8,856 bases of DNA. It comes from an uncultured Prevotella sp. GTDB lineage: Bacteria; Bacteroidota; Bacteroidia; Bacteroidales; Bacteroidaceae. Below are positions 5,040 to 8,856 of this stretch, piece by piece; position 1 is the stretch's first letter; each line of letters starts with the position of its first letter. The DNA lies in the NCBI GenBank assembly GCA_937898715.1, contig CALEKA010000040.1, positions 1 through 8,856 of the forward strand. The letters are read 5' to 3'. A program made the position numbers and the translations under genes. The notes below the pieces were generated by a model, which did not search any database, had not been told where the DNA came from, and worked only from the letters and a program-made list of their open reading frames with translations.

Positions 5040-5927
5040 ATGAAATATCGGATTTGTGTATTATTCGTAATACTGAGCATCATCTTTGGAAATAAAGCAT
5101 TCTCTCAAGATATTACGTTCTCCAAGGAGAATTTTGCTTTCGGTGGCATAGCGTTGCCGTATCGAAAGGCTGACATTCCTGGCTCTGGAGATCGGGCGTC
5201 TCTTGTCGTCTATCTGCATGGAGGTTCAAGCAAAGGAGATGACAATGAAACGCAAATGCAAGAGCCCGGAATACAATCCATCTGTACATGGCTGTGTAAG
5301 AATAAACGTAAATCTATCATGCTCGTTCCGCAATGTCCCACTAACATGTCTTGGCTTGGTACGATGCAAGATGTTATTGTCCGTCTTTTGCAGACTTACA
5401 TAGATCGCGGCATTGTAAACGCTAATCAAGTCTATATCTTTGGAGGCTCGATGGGAGGTACTGGTACATGGAATATGCTTTCTGTTCATCCAGAACTCTT
5501 TGCTGCAGCAATGCCTGTTGCCGGCAATCCTACAGGACTAAATGCCGAGGCTGTTGCAAAGGTTCCTCTATTTACGGTGATGGGAACAGCTGACAATATC
5601 ATGAAGATTTCTAATGTCGAAGATTTCCTTTCCATTATGGATGAATATAGTGCCGAATACAAATTTGATATCGAAGATGGTTGGACTCATGAGGATGTTT
5701 GTACGAAGAGTTATACTGACGAACGTTTAGAATGGGTTTTTAAGCATACGAAAGATGCCTCAGCGGAAATTACTCATACGACTTCAGAGCGTGTAAGCAA
5801 GGTTGTTTGGTATGATATCAATGGAATGAAGTTGTCAAATCCACCTAAGCAGAAAGGTGTTTATATAAAGAAGTCTATTTATGATGATGGTGGTCTGTCT
5901 TCAGAAAAATGCTTTGTAAACTGGTGA
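5040..5927 (+). CDS. Exported alpha/beta hydrolase (esterase-like) with T9SS-type tail
   Basis: 295 residues. The signal peptide is 1-22 (MKYRICVLFVILSIIFGNKAFS before QD). The hydrolase fold shows VVYLHGG (56-62) as strand plus oxyanion loop, FGGSMGGTGTW with nucleophile Ser137, MGTADNIM with probable acid Asp185, and GWTHEDV with His217, giving a complete triad. It resembles secreted prolyl-oligopeptidase-like or feruloyl-esterase-like enzymes; the substrate is unknown, plausibly an ester on a polysaccharide. Residues 252-295 (KVVWYDINGMKLSNPPKQKGVYIKK...) match the layout of type A C-terminal sorting domains of the type IX secretion system, but the last strand looks degenerate (DDGGLSSEKCFVNW). 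The gene starts 12 bases after the Spy-like gene and is the last in the operon, ahead of a hairpin terminator. Confidence 0.85.
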   Translation: MKYRICVLFVILSIIFGNKAFSQDITFSKENFAFGGIALPYRKADIPGSGDRASLVVYLHGGSSKGDDNETQMQEPGIQSICTWLCKNKRKSIMLVPQCPTNMSWLGTMQDVIVRLLQTYIDRGIVNANQVYIFGGSMGGTGTWNMLSVHPELFAAAMPVAGNPTGLNAEAVAKVPLFTVMGTADNIMKISNVEDFLSIMDEYSAEYKFDIEDGWTHEDVCTKSYTDERLEWVFKHTKDASAEITHTTSERVSKVVWYDINGMKLSNPPKQKGVYIKKSIYDDGGLSSEKCFVNW

Positions 5928-5993
5928 TAAATTAGTAAGCTCCCTTGTGTTCATCACATCTGCAAAATCTCTACTTTAAGAATATTAAAAACT

Positions 5994-6037
5994 GCGATTC
6001 TCCCTGATGAAAGTGTTTTTCCATCAGGGAGAATCGC
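5994..6037. terminator. Bidirectional intrinsic terminator
   Basis: The arms at 5994-6009 and 6022-6037 form a perfect 16-bp stem, GCGATTCTCCCTGATG and its complement, with a 12-base loop. It sits between the convergent hydrolase and DUF3078 genes. On the minus strand the stem is followed by AGTTTTTAATATT, a good U-tract. On the plus strand the following sequence (CATTATATTATAG) is only AT-rich. It therefore probably serves both genes and is stronger leftward. Confidence 0.85.
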
Positions 6038-6115
6038 CATTATATTATAGGTATGGTATAACCTTAAGCGTGATATAGGAGTTCCACACGTCAGTTCTCT
6101 TTGTTGTTGACTCTG

Positions 6116-7462
6116 TCAGAAGTTTAAGTTGAGACCTAACGAGAGAAGTTCGTAGAACTCGAAATTTGACTGATTTTCCTTCCTTGCTCGACTATCGTCA
6201 AAGCGAGGATAAAGGAATAGCTTGGTTGATAGGTATCGGTTGATGGTCAGATTGAACGTGTTCTCCCATTCTAACTGCGTAGACGAATAGTCTGTGAAGT
6301 AATAAATTCGTCCCGACCAACTGACGTTCTTTACTATATTCCAAGTATAGTTTATGGTAATATTAGAACCATATTCCCACTTTGCGTGTTTCCCCTCGTC
6401 TAGTCCGAATGAGGTTACAAGTGCTGATCGGTCCACATATCTTAGCTTTAATGCCAATGGCGAGAGTGTAGCATTGATCTTGAAGCGATTGTTGCGAGTA
6501 GTCTGCTGATAGTCCATACCAAGCGAGAGCACTGATTCAAATGGTGACATAAAGTCAGAATAAACCTTCTCGTCGTTGGCTTTATATCCCTTAAAGAATT
6601 GAGTCCAACTCTGCAACATAGCCGTGTAATACCAATGTTTTACGGCTCGATATCCCAATTTGTTGGTCAGTCGGAGCAGATCGGAATTCGTTTTATACTT
6701 ATGCTTCTCGTCGTTGTGTGACGTTTGGAAACCCAACTTCATTTCCAATTTATTGTCAAATGTCAATCGGCGCTGGTTGTTATAATTGGCTTCTATTACG
6801 GTCGCTGCTAATAGTGCATTGTGGCTTTCTCCACCTTTATACCAATTGTCGCTCACGTAGTTTTGAGTGAATTGTAACGAGAAGTTCGTCTTGAATGTCC
6901 AAAAGTTAGGCTTTCTTATCACAATTCCAAGATCTTCATCAGGTAAAAGCGCGATGTTGGTCTGCTCTTCTCTCTCACCATAGCGCTGCGTTAATGAAGG
7001 GGTGGGGGAAAGTTCTTTTTGAACATCCTTATGCACTATTTTTACGTCATCAAGGCTCAATACTTCGGAGGGAAAAGACAGGCATCCATTTATCAGGATG
7101 TTGTCCGTTAACTCAAGCGTCTTGCGCAAGGATGAAGAGAAATATCCCCCTTCTATGTACGGCTGTGTAGTGTGATTAGGCAGGGAGAATACTTTGCTCG
7201 TGGCTTGTGAGTAAAGAGCGGGACGAGCCATGATAGAGAATAAATAAGGATTAGGCAAGGAGTCTAATGCTGTTTGTCTTGCCCGATATTTGCGAGTTAA
7301 CGAGTCAAGCGCTTGACTGGCGTAAACCGCTACTTCTGCAGATTTGTCGGTACGGCTGTTGCGCAGCGATGCACGTCTGCTTAAAGACTGCGCATTAGCG
7401 GAAAGTGAAGCAAATAGGAATGTTAGTATCGCACAGCCTATTTTATATAGGTAAGTAACCAT
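6116..7462 (-). CDS. DUF3078 family outer-membrane-type protein
   Basis: A 448-residue exported protein, probably a beta-barrel or barrel-like outer-membrane protein of unknown function. The signal peptide is 1-24 (VTYLYKIGCAILTFLFASLSANA before QS). A helical, basic N-terminal segment follows, then the conserved DUF3078 core from about 186: KPNFWTFKTNFSLQFTQNYVSDNWYKGGESHNALLA, KLEMKLGFQTS, YKTNSDLLRLTNKLGYRAVKHWYYTAMLQ, and later VYSDFMSPFESVLSLGMDY and LRYVDR. The rest is alternating amphipathic strands ending in LGLNLNF with a terminal Phe, as in outer-membrane barrels. The ATG at 7462 is preferred over one at 7513 because a clean signal peptide starts there and the -7 element at 7490-7497 lies downstream of the earlier ATG. 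Residues 151-166 (SPTPSLTQRYGEREEQ) look unlike the rest. Confidence 0.85.
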   Translation of the reverse strand: MVTYLYKIGCAILTFLFASLSANAQSLSRRASLRNSRTDKSAEVAVYASQALDSLTRKYRARQTALDSLPNPYLFSIMARPALYSQATSKVFSLPNHTTQPYIEGGYFSSSLRKTLELTDNILINGCLSFPSEVLSLDDVKIVHKDVQKELSPTPSLTQRYGEREEQTNIALLPDEDLGIVIRKPNFWTFKTNFSLQFTQNYVSDNWYKGGESHNALLAATVIEANYNNQRRLTFDNKLEMKLGFQTSHNDEKHKYKTNSDLLRLTNKLGYRAVKHWYYTAMLQSWTQFFKGYKANDEKVYSDFMSPFESVLSLGMDYQQTTRNNRFKINATLSPLALKLRYVDRSALVTSFGLDEGKHAKWEYGSNITINYTWNIVKNVSWSGRIYYFTDYSSTQLEWENTFNLTINRYLSTKLFLYPRFDDSRARKENQSNFEFYELLSLGLNLNF

Positions 7463-7489
7463 ATTCAATAATATTCGATATTTTGAGTG

Positions 7490-7497
7490 CGAAGATA
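7490..7497 (-). promoter_or_regulatory. Probable promoter of the DUF3078 gene
   Basis: On the minus strand TATCTTCG matches TAnnTTTG at seven of eight positions. Transcription would begin about 20 bases before the ATG at 7462. No convincing TTTG lies 19 bases upstream. This site decides the start choice, because a start at 7513 would lie upstream of it. Confidence 0.45.
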
Positions 7498-7518
7498 AGT
7501 ATTTATTCTTCAAAATGC

Positions 7519-7549
7519 TTTGTCAGTCCATGATAAAAGCATATTTTTG
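7519..7549 (+). promoter_or_regulatory. Promoter of the RpoD-family sigma gene
   Basis: TTTG (7519-7522), exactly 19 bases, then TATTTTTG (7542-7549) is a full Bacteroidetes consensus promoter. The predicted leader is about 75 bases. It stands back to back with the DUF3078 promoter, with only about 21 bases between the DUF3078 -7 element and this -33 element. Confidence 0.75.
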
Positions 7550-7628
7550 GCTGGAAAAACAACCTAAGAGTATTTAGAACAACACAAAGTAAATCTATTT
7601 AGTACAACCCCAAACACACCAACCTGCC

Positions 7629-8492
7629 ATGATGAGACAATTAAAGATTAACGTCACCATAACAAGTAGAAGTAGTGAAGCTTTAGAGCGTTATCTTCAA
7701 GAGATAAGTCGAGAGGATATGATTTCGACTGAGGAGGAGACAGAATTAGCTCATCGAATACATCAAAATGATCAAAAGGCTCTCGAACGATTGGTAAAAG
7801 CGAACTTGCGATTCGTGGTATCTGTGGCCAAGCAATACCAAGGTCAAGGTTTGGGGCTAATTGACCTTATTAATGAAGGTAATGTGGGGCTTATCACTGC
7901 TGCACAGCGTTTTGACGAAACTCGCGGCTTTAAATTTATATCTTATGCCGTATGGTGGATACGTCAAAGCATATTGCAAGCTTTAGCAGAGAATAGTCGC
8001 ATCGTTCGCCTGCCTTCCAACCAAGTAGGTTACGTAAGCAAAGTAAACCGTTTCTATAATCATTTTGTTCAAGACAACGAGCGAGCTCCGTCTATTGAGG
8101 AAATAGCCGAAGCTCTCAATCTTGAGCCAGAAAAGGTGAATAGCGCATTGCTTTCAGCTGGTAAGCATATTTCGATGGATGCCCCCTTAGTAGAAGACGA
8201 AGATAGCTGTTTGCTCGATCTTCTTACAAACAATGATTCCTCAGAGGATACCGACTCAGGCCTTGTGTCGGAATCGCTTAGGGAAGAAGTTAAACGGGCT
8301 TTGGACTCCCTTCCGCAGCGTGAAGCTGAGATATTGCGCATGTTTTTTGGTATTGGTACTCCTGCATTGAGCCTTGAGGAAATAGGGGAGAAACTTAATC
8401 TTAGTCGTGAACGTGTACGTCAAATCAAGGAAAAAGGACTGTCTGTGCTCCGTCATGCAAAGATAGGAAGTGTACTTAAGGAATACTTGTAG
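7629..8492 (+). CDS. RpoD-family (group 1/2) RNA polymerase sigma factor
   Basis: 287 residues, matching the short region-1.1-less primary sigma layout of Bacteroidetes. Region 1.2 is SEALERYLQEISREDMISTEEETELAHRI (16-44). Region 2 is about 48-128, with the core-binding NLRFVVSVAKQY (59-70), LIDLINEGNVGLITAAQRFDETRGFKFISYAVWWIRQSI (78-115) for -7 recognition and melting, and SRIVRLP (123-129). Region 3 is about 130-215. Region 4 is LPQREAEILRMFFGIGT...LSLEEIGEKLNLSRERVRQIKEKGL (229-271). The family usually begins MRQLKI, so the second ATG (7632) may be the true start. Regions 2 and 4 are well kept, but region 3 and the C terminus (SVLRHAKIGSVLKEYL) differ from the usual Bacteroidales primary sigma as I recall it. 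It could be the housekeeping sigma of this lineage or a second RpoD-like factor. No operon partner is visible. Confidence 0.92.
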   Translation: MMRQLKINVTITSRSSEALERYLQEISREDMISTEEETELAHRIHQNDQKALERLVKANLRFVVSVAKQYQGQGLGLIDLINEGNVGLITAAQRFDETRGFKFISYAVWWIRQSILQALAENSRIVRLPSNQVGYVSKVNRFYNHFVQDNERAPSIEEIAEALNLEPEKVNSALLSAGKHISMDAPLVEDEDSCLLDLLTNNDSSEDTDSGLVSESLREEVKRALDSLPQREAEILRMFFGIGTPALSLEEIGEKLNLSRERVRQIKEKGLSVLRHAKIGSVLKEYL

Positions 8493-8627
8493 AATGACTT
8501 GATAAGCATATAGCTTAGATCTATGTGCCTTCATTTATATTGTCTGTGTGGGGATGTATGTGAGATATAGCTCTTCTTTAGATTTAAGTTGATATAGGTG
8601 ATGAGTTTATGAGAAATATTTACGATG

Positions 8628-8708
8628 CAGAGCAAAGATAATGCAAGGCGAGAGCAGGAAGTCAAGCTCGCTTGAACTTTATGCCGAGCCGCAGCTTATC
8701 TTATTGCA
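8628..8708. repeat. REP-like extragenic dyad element
   Basis: An imperfect inverted repeat is centred on the perfect dyad TCAAGC-tc-GCTTGA (8662-8675). Flanking arms share GCAAAGATAATGC (left) against the complement of TTATCTTATTGC (right), with GGCGAG against GCCGAGC inside. It is richer in G+C than its surroundings. It resembles dispersed extragenic palindromes that I associate with Bacteroidales genomes; the copy number cannot be judged from one window. Confidence 0.45.
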
Positions 8709-8783
8709 GTTTCGGATTTAGATAAACATCAACTTTGAATCTTTTGTAATTATATCTCTTTATCGTCAGTCAAATAATGCGAA

Positions 8784-8856
8784 GATGCTCTTCAATGTTG
8801 GCGTACACCGGTCGGTGTACGCACGAGCATCGGTCGGTGTACGCACGAGCATCGGT
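8784..8856. repeat. 22-bp tandem repeat with inverted copy at window edge
   Basis: Two perfect, abutting copies of a 22-base unit (starting CGGTGTACGCACGAGC) occupy 8813-8834 and 8835-8856, the second ending at the last base, so the array may continue. Just left, GCGTACACCG (8801-8810) is the exact reverse complement of the unit's first ten bases, giving a 22-bp dyad at 8801-8822. GATGCTC (8784-8790) likewise mirrors GAGCATC (8825-8831). There are no unique spacers, so it is not a CRISPR array. Confidence 0.85.

Larger units (their letters stand above)
8493..8856. other. Non-coding tail of the window
   Basis: No supported gene lies in these 364 bases. The first 130 show nothing I can assign, and no clear terminator follows the sigma gene. 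The rest holds a REP-like dyad (8628-8708) and a GC-rich inverted and tandem repeat at the right edge. Confidence 0.65.

Noticed and set aside
8801..8856. CRISPR array at the right edge
   Set aside because: The 22-base units abut with no unique spacers between them, and no cas gene is in view.

Overview
The window looks like chromosomal DNA from a member of the Bacteroidales, most probably Prevotella or a close relative. It is AT-rich. Its promoters are of the Bacteroidetes type (TTTG, about 19 bases, then TAnnTTTG), and Shine-Dalgarno sites are mostly absent. The protein families are characteristic of the group: a hexameric glutamate dehydrogenase, an ECF sigma operon with a 'MPYxxPxGFF' membrane partner, a DUF3078 outer-membrane-type protein, and a short RpoD-like sigma factor of about 287 residues. 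The species cannot be fixed from sequence reading alone.

Bases 1-2755, leftward genes. gdhA (NADP-type glutamate dehydrogenase) is followed downstream by 320 non-coding bases. These hold a 30-bp inverted repeat and two FNR/CRP-like palindromes. Upstream of gdhA lies a leftward GNAT acetyltransferase with its own promoter. About 350 further non-coding bases follow, ending in the terminator of the next unit.

Bases 2681-3014, a leftward RNA unit. A near-consensus promoter drives a structured RNA that I identify as the small bacterial SRP RNA (ffs). tRNA-Thr(TGT) starts 3 bases after it, and a strong intrinsic terminator closes the unit. The SRP RNA keeps the conserved CAGG/AGCAA internal-loop strands at the usual spacing but lacks the usual GGAA tetraloop.

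Bases 3076-6037, a rightward five-gene operon: a small exported protein with a winged-helix-like C-terminal half, an ECF sigma factor overlapping it by ATGA, a single-pass membrane protein (probable anti-sigma factor), an exported Spy/CpxP-like helical protein with an LTxxQ motif, and an exported alpha/beta hydrolase with a T9SS-type C-terminal tail. Together they look like an envelope-stress or envelope-maintenance regulon that encodes its own regulator. This is the best candidate for a poorly described system here. A 16-bp hairpin terminator serves both this operon and the convergent gene to its right.

Bases 6116-8492, a divergent pair. A leftward DUF3078 protein and a rightward RpoD-family sigma factor are transcribed from closely spaced back-to-back promoters. 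The sigma factor is noticeably divergent from the usual Bacteroidales primary sigma, so it may be a second, RpoD-like paralogue.

Bases 8493-8856 are non-coding. They hold a REP-like extragenic dyad and, at the right edge, a GC-rich 22-bp tandem repeat that runs off the window and is fused to an inverted copy of itself.
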